Source: Seleniivibrio woodruffii (GTDB lineage Bacteria > Chrysiogenota > Deferribacteres > Deferribacterales > Geovibrionaceae). Taken from it: DNA of 64,000 nucleotides. The notes under the pieces were generated by a model, which saw only the letters and a program-made list of their open reading frames with translations, was not told the origin of the DNA and searched no databases. The stretch is taken from contig NZ_SMGG01000005.1 in the NCBI RefSeq assembly GCF_004339245.1, positions 62,001-126,000 on the forward strand. Reading direction: 5' to 3'. The position numbers and the translations under genes are program-made. The first letter of the stretch is position 1; each line of letters opens with the position of its first letter. Below are positions 17,123 to 24,423 of this stretch, one piece after another.

Positions 17123-18565
17123 TTAATACCTGTTTATCATCCTGCCGACACCCCTGCCCGCCCCCGAAAAGGCCGTCAGCGGGGCTGTCCGCTCCTTATT
17201 CGCCGAAAGTGCCTGTGTCATGGCATCAACCATGTCGTCGTGCTTTCCTGCCGGAAAATAGACCGCTTCTTCAATAAGCTGCTGGGTAAACGCCGCCCCC
17301 CGCTTCAGAAAAACGTTGCCCGCCTCGATAAGGGGACTGACCGCATTGGCTCTCGCCGTCTTGCTCCCTCTGGGATTAACAGCTATAAGCCCGCCCACCG
17401 AGCCTTTCAAAGCCGATATCACAGCAGGACCGTTTGCCTTGTCCTCAATATATTTTGCCGCAGCATCTGGATACTGTGCCGAAAGGGCTTTCAAGGCTTT
17501 GACAGCCTGTGAGAAATCCATCCGCTCCCGAACCTGATCTATCAGATAATATTCAGAGCCTTTAACTCCCCAGACCTGCCCCACGACATAGTCCGCCCCT
17601 GCGCTGTCCTTAAAGGTCATATCCCACGACTGGAACAGCTTAAGCCCCGCAGGCAGCTCATCATAGAACCGCCACCACTCCCGCCGGAAAACAGCTCCGG
17701 ATGCGGGCGCAGGTCTCTGCTGATACAGTGCGTTCCACACACGTGAGCCAACCGCCTTCTCCATCCGTTTAAGGGTTTCGAGACTGTATTTCTCAGGCCA
17801 CAGGGCATCGCCTGTGCGCCGGAACTCCTCCTCTTCCTCCGCCACAGCGGGAAAGCTGACCACAGTCCAGTCCTCTCCGCTCTGCTGAAGAAGCCTTCCG
17901 GCCAGATCGTCCTCGTGCCATCTGGTGAGTATCACCAGAATTTTGCCGCCCTTTTCGATGCGGGTGTAAAGGGTGGACTGATACCACTCCCACACCTTTT
18001 CACGGTAGACCTCAGAATCCGCCTCCTCCTGATTTTTAAATGGGTCGTCAATGATCAGCAGGTCGCCGCCCATTCCTGTGATGGAACCGCCGACACCGGC
18101 CGAAACGTAGCCGCCCCCTTCTGTTGTCTCCCAGCGGTTTGCGGCCTTTGCGCCCTCTTTCAGTCTGAGGTTCGGAAAGACGAGCCCAAAGGTTCCGCCC
18201 GCCGCAAGGTCACGCACACGCCGCCCGAAAACCTCGGCCAGCCTTGCGCTGTATGATGTGGCGATGATCCTTTTCTGCGGAAAATGCCCCAGAAACCAGG
18301 CAGGAAAACGGACAGAGGCAAGTTCCGATTTTCCGTGTCTGGGGGGCATAAGCACCATCAGACGGTCGATTTCGCCATGCATAAGTTTTGTGAGGTTTTC
18401 GGCAAGAACCTTATGGTGCCAGTTAGGCCTGTATCCACGGCAGGTCAGAACGGCGAAGGAGGCGAGGTTTTCCCTCGCCATCTTCAGTGCCGCCAGCTTC
18501 CTTGCCCGTTTCAGGTCAGGCGTTATCAAAGACTTCGTCAACGTCGGCCTCCGACAGGTTTTCAA
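17123..18565 (-). CDS. Phage terminase large subunit
   Basis: The 480-residue protein is a complete-looking TerL, the motor and nuclease that packages phage DNA. The ATPase half has the Walker A-like PPRHGKSE (about residue 95) and Walker B LLIIDDP (about 170). The RNase-H-like nuclease half has acidic motifs SWDMTFKD, YIEDKANG and HDDMVDAM. The reading frame opens at TTG 18565, overlapping the small terminase gene by 50 bp. The ATG at 18481 is an alternative and removes 28 residues with no obvious domain. It lies between the small terminase and portal genes. No frameshift was seen, and base composition is like the host's. Confidence 0.9.
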   Translation of the reverse strand: MKTCRRPTLTKSLITPDLKRARKLAALKMARENLASFAVLTCRGYRPNWHHKVLAENLTKLMHGEIDRLMVLMPPRHGKSELASVRFPAWFLGHFPQKRIIATSYSARLAEVFGRRVRDLAAGGTFGLVFPNLRLKEGAKAANRWETTEGGGYVSAGVGGSITGMGGDLLIIDDPFKNQEEADSEVYREKVWEWYQSTLYTRIEKGGKILVILTRWHEDDLAGRLLQQSGEDWTVVSFPAVAEEEEEFRRTGDALWPEKYSLETLKRMEKAVGSRVWNALYQQRPAPASGAVFRREWWRFYDELPAGLKLFQSWDMTFKDSAGADYVVGQVWGVKGSEYYLIDQVRERMDFSQAVKALKALSAQYPDAAAKYIEDKANGPAVISALKGSVGGLIAVNPRGSKTARANAVSPLIEAGNVFLKRGAAFTQQLIEEAVYFPAGKHDDMVDAMTQALSANKERTAPLTAFSGAGRGVGRMINRY

Positions 18566-18956
18566 GCTCCGCCTGAAACTCTATCAGGGCGGAACGTTTT
18601 GAACTGTCGAACATCTCCTCCGTCACTTTTCCGAGGCAGATATCGCGATAGTTCTTCACCGTTTTCGAGTGAAGCTCCACATCCCGCAGGCTGTCGCATT
18701 CCGCAAGAAGGTCGTCGGCTTTTTTAAGCCCCTCCATTGTGCTGGTGCAGATCGCCTGAAGCATCTGAACCCTGTGGGCTTTCAGCCTGCGAACCGTTCT
18801 GTCGGTTTCGGGGCGTTTCCACCTCTGGGCTGACGACTGTCTGCGCACGGAATCGAAATCGACTCCGTAGTGCTCCGCCAGCTCGGACAGATCATAAAGT
18901 CCGTCCTCATAATCCTGTCTCAACTGTTTCCATTTTTCCGCCGTAGGTCTTGCCAT
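18516..18956 (-). CDS. Phage terminase small subunit-like protein
   Basis: The 146-residue protein begins MARPTAEKWKQLRQDYEDGLYDLSELAEHYGV. This N-terminal helix-turn-helix fits the DNA-recognition part of small terminases. A helical oligomerisation region (about 60-110) and an acidic C-terminus (EADVDEVFD) follow. The identity rests mainly on its place directly before and overlapping terL. GGAGAGG precedes the ATG. In phages such proteins find the packaging site and regulate TerL. Confidence 0.72.
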   Translation of the reverse strand: MARPTAEKWKQLRQDYEDGLYDLSELAEHYGVDFDSVRRQSSAQRWKRPETDRTVRRLKAHRVQMLQAICTSTMEGLKKADDLLAECDSLRDVELHSKTVKNYRDICLGKVTEEMFDSSKRSALIEFQAELENLSEADVDEVFDNA

Positions 18957-19084
18957 ATACCTCTCCGTTTCGGCGGATTATACAGGCGGGGGGCGCAAGA
19001 TATGTTTAAGGGCGAAAGCCTATGTGCGGCTTGCATTGAAAATTTCATATGTTATAATGGATTTATCACACACAAGAGGCTCTC

Positions 19085-20176
19085 ATGATCAGAAAGGTTA
19101 TCACAGGAAATTACGAAAACGTACACTTCAGCGACAGATACGACAGCGAACAGGTCGCAGTCATGCTGCGTGAGGTGGATGTGCGTTCGTCCCATTTCGC
19201 AAAGCTCCCGATCCTCCCCGACGTCCGTGCCTTTCTGACAGGTGAACTTGTGACGGCTTCAATCTTTGCAAACGCATCCATAGGCATGCCGGAGCTTTAC
19301 GAATCTGAGGCGAGATCGTTCCTTAAAGGCGGAAAATCTATCCTCGAACCACATCAGCAGCGTTTTGTGGGCAACGTCAAACGTGCCTATGAATATATGG
19401 ACAGAAACCACAAAAAATTTGAGATGAACACCGAAGAACTGCGAAAACTCCATATGATGTTCACTCTGGACACGGAGAACGCCCTGCCGGGAGTCTTCCG
19501 CACCCGCAAAAGACAGGAGGAGAACAAGGACTACACTCCCCCTGCAACCTCTCTTCAGGAACTGACAGAAGACCTCTGCAAGTGGTTTTCCACTGACGAT
19601 ATGAAGAAACAGCACCCGCTTATCCGTGCATTCCTCGCACATTACCACATCGGGATGCTACAGCCCTTCACAAACGGTAACGGCAGAACAGCCAGAGCCG
19701 CAGAGGGGATGCTTCTCATGCAGAGCGGTCATAAGTATCTGCACCACGCCCTTACGCAGTATTATCACCGCAATCGCAAGGACTACATAAAGGCTTTCAT
19801 CCAGAACGAAAAGACAGGCGGATTCGATATGACGCCTTTCCTGCTCTTCTGTCTGGACGGAGCCGCCAGAGCCTACAGACTGCTTAACGACATGGCAGTG
19901 AGCGGTCTGCGAATGATAGGCGTAAAGGATTACATACGACTGCTTCGCACCCAGAAAAAGATAACCGAGCGCCAAAGGGAGCTTCTGGACATCCTGTTCA
20001 GATATGATAAACCCTTTTCCCTGAACGATCTGCTGACAAACCCCGTTTTTGCGGGGCTCTACAAAAGCGTTACGGAGAACACCGCCAGAAACGACATAAA
20101 GAGACTGAAAGAACTGAGCATGATAGCTTCTGAGGACGACAGGACGTTCGTTTTCAACCGTTTCGTGCTGGGATAG
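19085..20176 (+). CDS. Fic-domain protein with altered catalytic motif
   Basis: Fic enzymes transfer AMP or other groups to protein hydroxyls. The fold is recognisable over about residues 90-260, with the core motif QPFTNGNGRTAR at 193-204. The family motif is HPFx(D/E)GNGRxxR. Here the catalytic His is Gln193 and the acidic metal-binding residue is Asn197, while GNGR is kept. The protein may be inactive for AMPylation or use a different chemistry. The usual inhibitory (S/T)xxxE(G/N) is not clearly visible in the N-terminal helices. The C-terminal 90 residues look like a winged helix (LTNPVFAGLYKSVTENTARNDIKRL), as in many Fic proteins. A ROK kinase gene follows 4 bp later. Confidence 0.85.
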   Translation: MIRKVITGNYENVHFSDRYDSEQVAVMLREVDVRSSHFAKLPILPDVRAFLTGELVTASIFANASIGMPELYESEARSFLKGGKSILEPHQQRFVGNVKRAYEYMDRNHKKFEMNTEELRKLHMMFTLDTENALPGVFRTRKRQEENKDYTPPATSLQELTEDLCKWFSTDDMKKQHPLIRAFLAHYHIGMLQPFTNGNGRTARAAEGMLLMQSGHKYLHHALTQYYHRNRKDYIKAFIQNEKTGGFDMTPFLLFCLDGAARAYRLLNDMAVSGLRMIGVKDYIRLLRTQKKITERQRELLDILFRYDKPFSLNDLLTNPVFAGLYKSVTENTARNDIKRLKELSMIASEDDRTFVFNRFVLG

Positions 20177-20180
20177 GCCT

Positions 20181-21065
20181 ATGTATATCTGTTTTGACAT
20201 AGGCGGAACAAACATTAAGGCGGGACTTTTCAGCCACGACGGCGAGATGATTGAGAAGGTATCCGTCAAAACACCGCCTGAATATGACCGCATTCTGGAC
20301 ATACTTATCAGCATAGCCGAAAGCTACCACAGCCTGAAAGCCTGTGCTGTGGCTGTTCCGGGGACATGTATGCCCGCTGACGGCAAAGTGCTCTTCTGCC
20401 CCAACCTTTCAGCTCTGAACGGACATAACCTGAAAAACGACATCGCCGCAAAACTGGGTATTCCGGTTTTTCTTGAAAACGATGCGAACATGGCGGCGCT
20501 TGGCGAGTATTTCTTCTTTGAAAAGAACAACATAAAGAACATGATATTTCTGACGCTGGGAACGGGGGTCGGCGGCGGAGCTATCCTGAACGGCCAGCTT
20601 CTCACATCCGACATATCCCTCTTTGAAGCGGGGCACATAAACATCAACCCCGAAGGCCCCAGATGCGGATGCGGAAAGCGGGGATGCCTTGAGACCTATG
20701 CCAGCGTTAGCGGACTTCTGCGCACCTATGCGAACCTCTCATCGGCACAGGAACTGCCGGACGGAGCGAACAAGGTATTTTCACTTTATAAGTCCGGAGA
20801 CAGGGTTGCTGGGCTGAGTTTCGAAGTGCTCGGCGGCTGTCTGGGAATAGGAATGGCAACACTGGCAAATATCCTCGTGCCTGAAAAGATTAAAATAGGC
20901 GGCGGACTTTCTGAAATGTCCGAAGCTTTCCTGCCAAACACCCTCAAGGTGTTCTCAAAACACATCTACCCTGCCTACAGGGACAAGGTGACCATCGAGC
21001 TTTCAGGGCTTAAGAACAATGCGGGACTTTCCGGATGTGCGGCAACCTGCATGCTCGGCAGGTAA
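20181..21065 (+). CDS. ROK-family sugar kinase (glucokinase-like)
   Basis: The 294-residue protein has the ROK phosphate-binding start CFDIGGTNIKAGLF (residues 3-16). The catalytic Asp lies in FLENDANMAALGE, and the ATP motif is TLGTGVGGG. The zinc/ROK signature is HININPEGPRCGCGKRG plus CLETYAS. Members phosphorylate glucose, N-acetylglucosamine/mannosamine or related sugars; the substrate cannot be fixed here. It lies 4 bp after the Fic gene and is convergent with the XRE gene. Confidence 0.9.
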   Translation: MYICFDIGGTNIKAGLFSHDGEMIEKVSVKTPPEYDRILDILISIAESYHSLKACAVAVPGTCMPADGKVLFCPNLSALNGHNLKNDIAAKLGIPVFLENDANMAALGEYFFFEKNNIKNMIFLTLGTGVGGGAILNGQLLTSDISLFEAGHININPEGPRCGCGKRGCLETYASVSGLLRTYANLSSAQELPDGANKVFSLYKSGDRVAGLSFEVLGGCLGIGMATLANILVPEKIKIGGGLSEMSEAFLPNTLKVFSKHIYPAYRDKVTIELSGLKNNAGLSGCAATCMLGR

Positions 21066-21074
21066 ATTGATAAA

Positions 21075-21392
21075 TCAGCAGAAATGTTTGATGAACAGGT
21101 ATATTTTTCTGATACTGCCGTTGTCGGCCTTTTTCAGATATGCCTCAATTTCGGCCAGCAGTTCTGATTTGTCTGCTGTGTGACGGTTTTCCATAAGCTC
21201 TGCAACAGTGGTATCAAGGGCGTTCGCAAGCTCTGTAAGCACTGACACAGAGATATTCACCTCTCCCCTCTCAATCTCTCCGACATATTTCGGACTGATA
21301 TTGGATCTTTGAGCTAACTTCTCCTGAGAAAGGCCTTTTTTCTTCCTAAGTTCTCTTATTCTGTTTCCGAGCATTGTTAGTGTTTCTGACAT
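21075..21392 (-). CDS. XRE-family transcriptional regulator
   Basis: This 105-residue protein has a classic N-terminal helix-turn-helix of the Cro/CI type (GNRIRELRKKKGLSQEKLAQRS, then a recognition helix ending YVGEIERGEVN). A short helical tail ends in Cys. It is divergent from a promoter and a tiny membrane peptide gene. Repeated CTATAGGT-type sites in the shared region make autoregulation and repression of the divergent transcript likely. No strong ribosome site is seen before its ATG. Confidence 0.85.
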   Translation of the reverse strand: MSETLTMLGNRIRELRKKKGLSQEKLAQRSNISPKYVGEIERGEVNISVSVLTELANALDTTVAELMENRHTADKSELLAEIEAYLKKADNGSIRKIYLFIKHFC

Positions 21393-21404
21393 ACTATAAG
21401 TATC

Positions 21405-21428
21405 GGTATTTTTATGCCTATAAATACC
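21405..21428. promoter_or_regulatory. Inverted repeat in the XRE leader region
   Basis: GGTATTT (21405-21411) and AAATACC (21422-21428) form a perfect 7-bp inverted repeat with a 10-bp spacer just upstream of the XRE start. It may be an operator or an RNA hairpin in the leader. Confidence 0.45.
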
Positions 21429-21439
21429 TCCTTTAGGTG

Positions 21440-21498
21440 TTGACTTTGCAAAAAATATGAACTATAGGTGTTTTGAGTGTGAATAATATAACCTATAG
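21440..21498 (+). promoter_or_regulatory. Divergent promoter with operator repeats
   Basis: TTGACT (21440-21445) and TATAGG (21463-21468) are spaced by 17 bp, facing right. CTATAGGT (21462-21469) covers the -10, and its exact inverse ACCTATAG lies at 21491-21498. A related TTTAGGTGTTGA overlaps the -35 (from 21432). This layout fits repression by the neighbouring XRE protein. Confidence 0.55.
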
Positions 21499-21531
21499 CT
21501 GTAATTTGCCGATAACAAACGGGGTGGTTTG

Positions 21532-21636
21532 ATGAAAAGTTATATAAGTATAGGGGTGTGCGTAGGGCTTATTTTCTGGCTGTGCTTTATGTTTCACAGG
21601 GTATTTCTGAAATGCGTGATGCTGCCTTTCAGGTAA
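21532..21636 (+). CDS. 34-residue putative membrane peptide
   Basis: An ATG preceded by GGGGTGG at usable spacing opens a 34-codon frame ending TAA. After a short MKSY start it has a hydrophobic stretch with Trp and several Phe and Cys (GVCVGLIFWLCFMF), then a basic end (HRVFLKCVMLPFR). That is the build of a small single-pass membrane peptide, as in type I toxins or small regulators. It lies about 57 bp after the predicted start of the XRE-controlled transcript. Coding status is unproven. Confidence 0.4.
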   Translation: MKSYISIGVCVGLIFWLCFMFHRVFLKCVMLPFR

Positions 21637-21671
21637 ATGTTTTTGGTGTATGGCTGTTCTGTGAATGGAAG

Positions 21672-21704
21672 TTTGCTTCGCCTGCGGCTCGCAAAGACGG
21701 CGAC
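21672..21704. repeat. Copy of a GTCTTTGCGAG/CGAAGCAA-type dispersed repeat
   Basis: On the minus strand this reads GTCTTTGCGAG then CGAAGCAA, matching the arms of the palindromic element at 45.8 kb. It lies between the small peptide gene and the tandem repeat array. Confidence 0.5.
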
Positions 21705-21715
21705 CTCTTAAGCCT

Positions 21716-22085
21716 GTCTGTGATTAGATGCGAGCAGTACAAGGAAGAGCCTTTGAGCGGGCTGCGAGCATACGCACCGGTATGTGAGCAGTTTCGAAAA
21801 GGGGCTGACGCAGTAATGCGACGCAGATAGCCGCAAACAGTCTGTGATTAGATGCGAGTTATGCAAGGCAGCGTATGCGAACCGAGCAAAAGCGTACTTA
21901 CCGGTACGTGTTGCGAGTGAGCAAACGATAACGCAGCAGAACGAAGTATATAATCGCAGATGGTCTGTGATTAGATGCGAGCAGTACAAGGAAGAGCCTT
22001 TGAGCGGGCTGCGAGCATACGCACCGGTATGTGAGCAGTTTCGAAAAGGGGCTGACGCAGTAATGCGACGCAGATAATCGCAGAC
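21716..22085. repeat. Three tandem palindromic units of about 123 bp
   Basis: Units start at 21716, 21840 and 21963, each with GTCTGTGATTAGATGCGAG, and end with a CGCAGATA...CGCAGA-like sequence (TAATCGCAGAC in unit 3). The ends are inverted copies of each other. Each unit can fold end to end as an imperfect hairpin with its tip at ACCGGTA. Units 1 and 3 are almost identical for about 118 bp, while unit 2 keeps the framework but differs internally. The array abuts the stop codon of the lysO C-half gene. Open frames across it (36-residue repeats) look accidental. Confidence 0.85.
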
Positions 22086-22678
22086 TACAGGAAGAGGGGG
22101 ACGAATACGGGAGCCAGTGTTGATAGTATTACACCGTGGACAAACCCAACTATCGCCGCCTTTTTACCCGCATACTTCTCAATGACGGGAAGTGTCACGT
22201 CCATCGTGGTGGCTCCGCCGGGCGCAACAGCCGCATAGGGGCCGAAATATCTGACGATGAAAGGCACTGTGAGAAGAGTGATTGTCTCACGGAATATGTT
22301 GGACAGGAAGGCTATAGCTCCCAAATCACTGCCCCGCACCTGCGAGATGAGCACTGCGGAGAACGAATACCAGCCGAAGCCGGAGGCTATGGCCAGTCCG
22401 TCCTTTACGGACAGAGAGGTTATAAGCGCCGCCATGTATCCGCCGAAAAGCGTTCCGAGGATCGTACCCACGGGAACAAGAATGGTGAACCTGTCCGCAG
22501 ACATAAGGGTTTTCATGGACTGCTTGTTGTTCCCGATATCGAACCCGATGAGAAACAGAAGCAGAATGAGCGACCAGTCGGTGAGGGATCCGTTTATGCT
22601 GATAAGCTGTTCGGGAAGCCAGCCAAGATATGCCGAAACAGCGCCCGCAAGGATAGCGATAAGCATTACAGCTATCAT
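22085..22678 (-). CDS. LysO-family transporter, C-terminal half
   Basis: The 197-residue membrane protein matches the C-terminal two thirds of LysO/YbjE lysine exporters (DUF340). Motifs are GWYSFSAVLISQVRG, LSNIFRETITLLTVPFIVRYFG, APGGATTMDVTLPVI and the final VHGVILSTLAPVFVPLF. It overlaps the N-terminal half gene by 4 bp (ATGA), so both chains are probably made together and assemble into one carrier. E. coli LysO is about 299 residues; the two halves here total 287. Stop codon meets the tandem repeat array. Confidence 0.85.
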   Translation of the reverse strand: MIAVMLIAILAGAVSAYLGWLPEQLISINGSLTDWSLILLLFLIGFDIGNNKQSMKTLMSADRFTILVPVGTILGTLFGGYMAALITSLSVKDGLAIASGFGWYSFSAVLISQVRGSDLGAIAFLSNIFRETITLLTVPFIVRYFGPYAAVAPGGATTMDVTLPVIEKYAGKKAAIVGFVHGVILSTLAPVFVPLFL

Positions 22679-22947
22679 TTTTCCGCCTTTTTGAACAGTT
22701 TTGTGATTATCAGCACGCCGATTATACTGAAAACAACAACCGAAACGCTCATAATCCCTGAGATAATGCCGAAATCCGTGATTTTAGACAGGATATCCTT
22801 GTCTTTTCCCAGATTCACACCCATAAAGAACAAGAGAGCAATAAGCGAGAAGTTGAATAATAATCCTTTAATCTTCGCCGCGAAGCCAGCAGTGAGGCAT
22901 ATCCCCGCGATCATCCCCGCAGCCAAAGCCACAACATAAGCAAACAT
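22675..22947 (-). CDS. LysO-family transporter, N-terminal half
   Basis: This 90-residue protein has two to three membrane helices and the LysO-like phrase NFSLIALLFFMGVNLGKDK. AAGGAAG precedes its ATG. It overlaps the C-terminal half gene by 4 bp. Its first 80 bp lie inside the end of the upstream xpt gene in another frame, an unusually long overlap. Split LysO genes occur in several anaerobes, so this is probably not a broken gene. Confidence 0.8.
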   Translation of the reverse strand: MFAYVVALAAGMIAGICLTAGFAAKIKGLLFNFSLIALLFFMGVNLGKDKDILSKITDFGIISGIMSVSVVVFSIIGVLIITKLFKKAEK

Positions 22948-23506
22948 CGTCTTCCTTTATCTCTGCGGCCGCAAAGGCCTTTTTTATCTCGTTCAGTGTC
23001 AGGATGCTGAAAACATCCTCTCTGCCCGCCTTGTCGATTATAACGGCACGGCCGACTATCTCCGCTCCCGCCTGTGCGGCGATGGATTCTATGGCTTTCA
23101 GCGTGTTGCCTCCGGCATAGAAATCATCCACAAACAGAAGTCTGTCACCCTTTTTAAGAACCTCTTCCGAAACATAGAGCGTTGTCTCCTCCTTTTTGGT
23201 GAAGGAATAGCTCTTTTCGGAGTAGTGTTTCTCCATGGTGATCGGTATTCTCTTTTTTGCATAGACCATGTCACAGCCGATATACATTGCGGCGGCCATT
23301 GCGGGAATAATTCCGCTGGCCTCAACCGTGATTATCTTGTCGATGCTTTTTCCTGCGTAATATCGGGCGATGTCATGCCCGATGTGTTTTGCAAGATTCA
23401 TGTCCACGCAATGGTTGATGAAAGTATCAACCTTAATAATGTTTCCGGAGACGTTCCCTTTTTCTCTCAGAGCCTTGATTAACAGCCCTCTGGATTCTCT
23501 CTTCAC
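22868..23506 (-). CDS. xpt: Xanthine phosphoribosyltransferase
   Basis: The 212-residue enzyme makes XMP (or GMP) from the base and PRPP. Family-specific phrases include VDTFINHCVDMNLA, ITVEASGIIPAMAAA, KKRIPITMEKHYSEKSYSFT and the PRPP loop RLLFVDDFYAGGNTLKA. It starts at GTG 23506, overlapping the permease stop by 4 bp, so it is part of the purine ABC operon and would salvage the imported base. The C-terminus is about 20 residues longer than usual. That extra tail (VCLCCGFGCGDDRG) is read out of frame through the start of the lysO half gene and may have little function. Confidence 0.85.
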   Translation of the reverse strand: MKRESRGLLIKALREKGNVSGNIIKVDTFINHCVDMNLAKHIGHDIARYYAGKSIDKIITVEASGIIPAMAAAMYIGCDMVYAKKRIPITMEKHYSEKSYSFTKKEETTLYVSEEVLKKGDRLLFVDDFYAGGNTLKAIESIAAQAGAEIVGRAVIIDKAGREDVFSILTLNEIKKAFAAAEIKEDDVCLCCGFGCGDDRGDMPHCWLRGED

Positions 23507-24423
23507 TTTCTGTCCTCACGGTCATAGGGTGTTCCCAGAGCTTCCGGTTCGGGAGTTGACCCTTTTTCAAGTCTGAGTGTTGCTATCACAAGCACCACAA
23601 TTGTAAATATATAGGGAAGCATCATCAGCAGATGGGGCGAAAGGCTTGTGCCCACCGCCTGCATACGAAGCTGCATGGCGTTTATTCCGCCGAACAGATA
23701 TGCCCCCGCCATTGCTCTGGTGCTGTTCCACTGGGCAAAAATGACCAGCGCAACGGCGATCCAGCCCCTTCCTGCCGACATGTTCTCCACCCAAAAGGGT
23801 GTATAGGCAAGGGAGAGGTATGCACCGCCAAGTCCCGCAAGACCTGAGCCGATGAGCACTGCGGACATTCTGTACAGCCCGACGTTGATTCCCGACGTAT
23901 CCGCCGCTCCCGGGTTTTCGCCCACCGAGCGCAGATACAGACCTGTTTTTGTTTTATAGAAGAAAAGGTGCATCAGAACAACCATCAGGATTGAAAAATA
24001 CACCAGAACATCCTGATTGAAAAGTGCCTGACCTATATAAGGTATTTTGGAGAGCACAGGTATCTCGAACTTCGAGAATCCGTGTATCGTTATGCCGACG
24101 AATGAGCGTCCGAACAGGGAGGTTATTCCTATTCCGAACATGGTGAGCGAAAGTCCGCTCACTATCTGGTTGCCTCTCAGATAGACGCATATGAAGCCGT
24201 GGATGGCTCCCGCCGCCATGGCCGCAAAGAAAGCCGCCATAACGCCCATGAAAAGGCTGCCTGTGGTATGTGCGGCGGCGAATCCCGTCAGCGCACCCAC
24301 CAGCATAAGCCCTTCGACACCAAGGTTTATCACCCCTGAGCGTTCCATAAGGATTGCGCCCAGCGTGGCGAAAAGCAGAGGCGTACCCGCCTTTATTGTT
24401 GCAAAGAGCAGTATTTCAATCAT
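23503..24423 (-). CDS. Purine nucleoside ABC transporter permease 2 (BMP-type system)
   Basis: This 306-residue inner-membrane permease is of the branched/ribose type used by NupQ/YufQ. It has LLFATLGAILMERSGVINLGVEGLMLVGA near the start (cited loosely), the conserved Glu-Arg-Gly pattern, and the cytoplasmic coupling segment SVGENPGAADTSGINV. About eight hydrophobic segments. It overlaps both the other permease gene and xpt by 4 bp. Confidence 0.9.
   Translation of the reverse strand: MIEILLFATIKAGTPLLFATLGAILMERSGVINLGVEGLMLVGALTGFAAAHTTGSLFMGVMAAFFAAMAAGAIHGFICVYLRGNQIVSGLSLTMFGIGITSLFGRSFVGITIHGFSKFEIPVLSKIPYIGQALFNQDVLVYFSILMVVLMHLFFYKTKTGLYLRSVGENPGAADTSGINVGLYRMSAVLIGSGLAGLGGAYLSLAYTPFWVENMSAGRGWIAVALVIFAQWNSTRAMAGAYLFGGINAMQLRMQAVGTSLSPHLLMMLPYIFTIVVLVIATLRLEKGSTPEPEALGTPYDREDRK

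Noticed and set aside
21558-22077. Open frames through the repeat array encoding a repeated 36-residue segment
   Set aside because: The frames arise from repeat periodicity near a multiple of three, lack ribosome sites and have basic low-complexity ends; the DNA palindromes explain the pattern better.
21716-22085. Possible CRISPR-like array
   Set aside because: The repeats are about 123 bp, contiguous, with no spacers, and no cas genes are present.
22136-22939. 267-codon rightward frame over the lysO half genes
   Set aside because: Both lysO halves show clear family motifs on the other strand; this frame is charged and repetitive without a domain.
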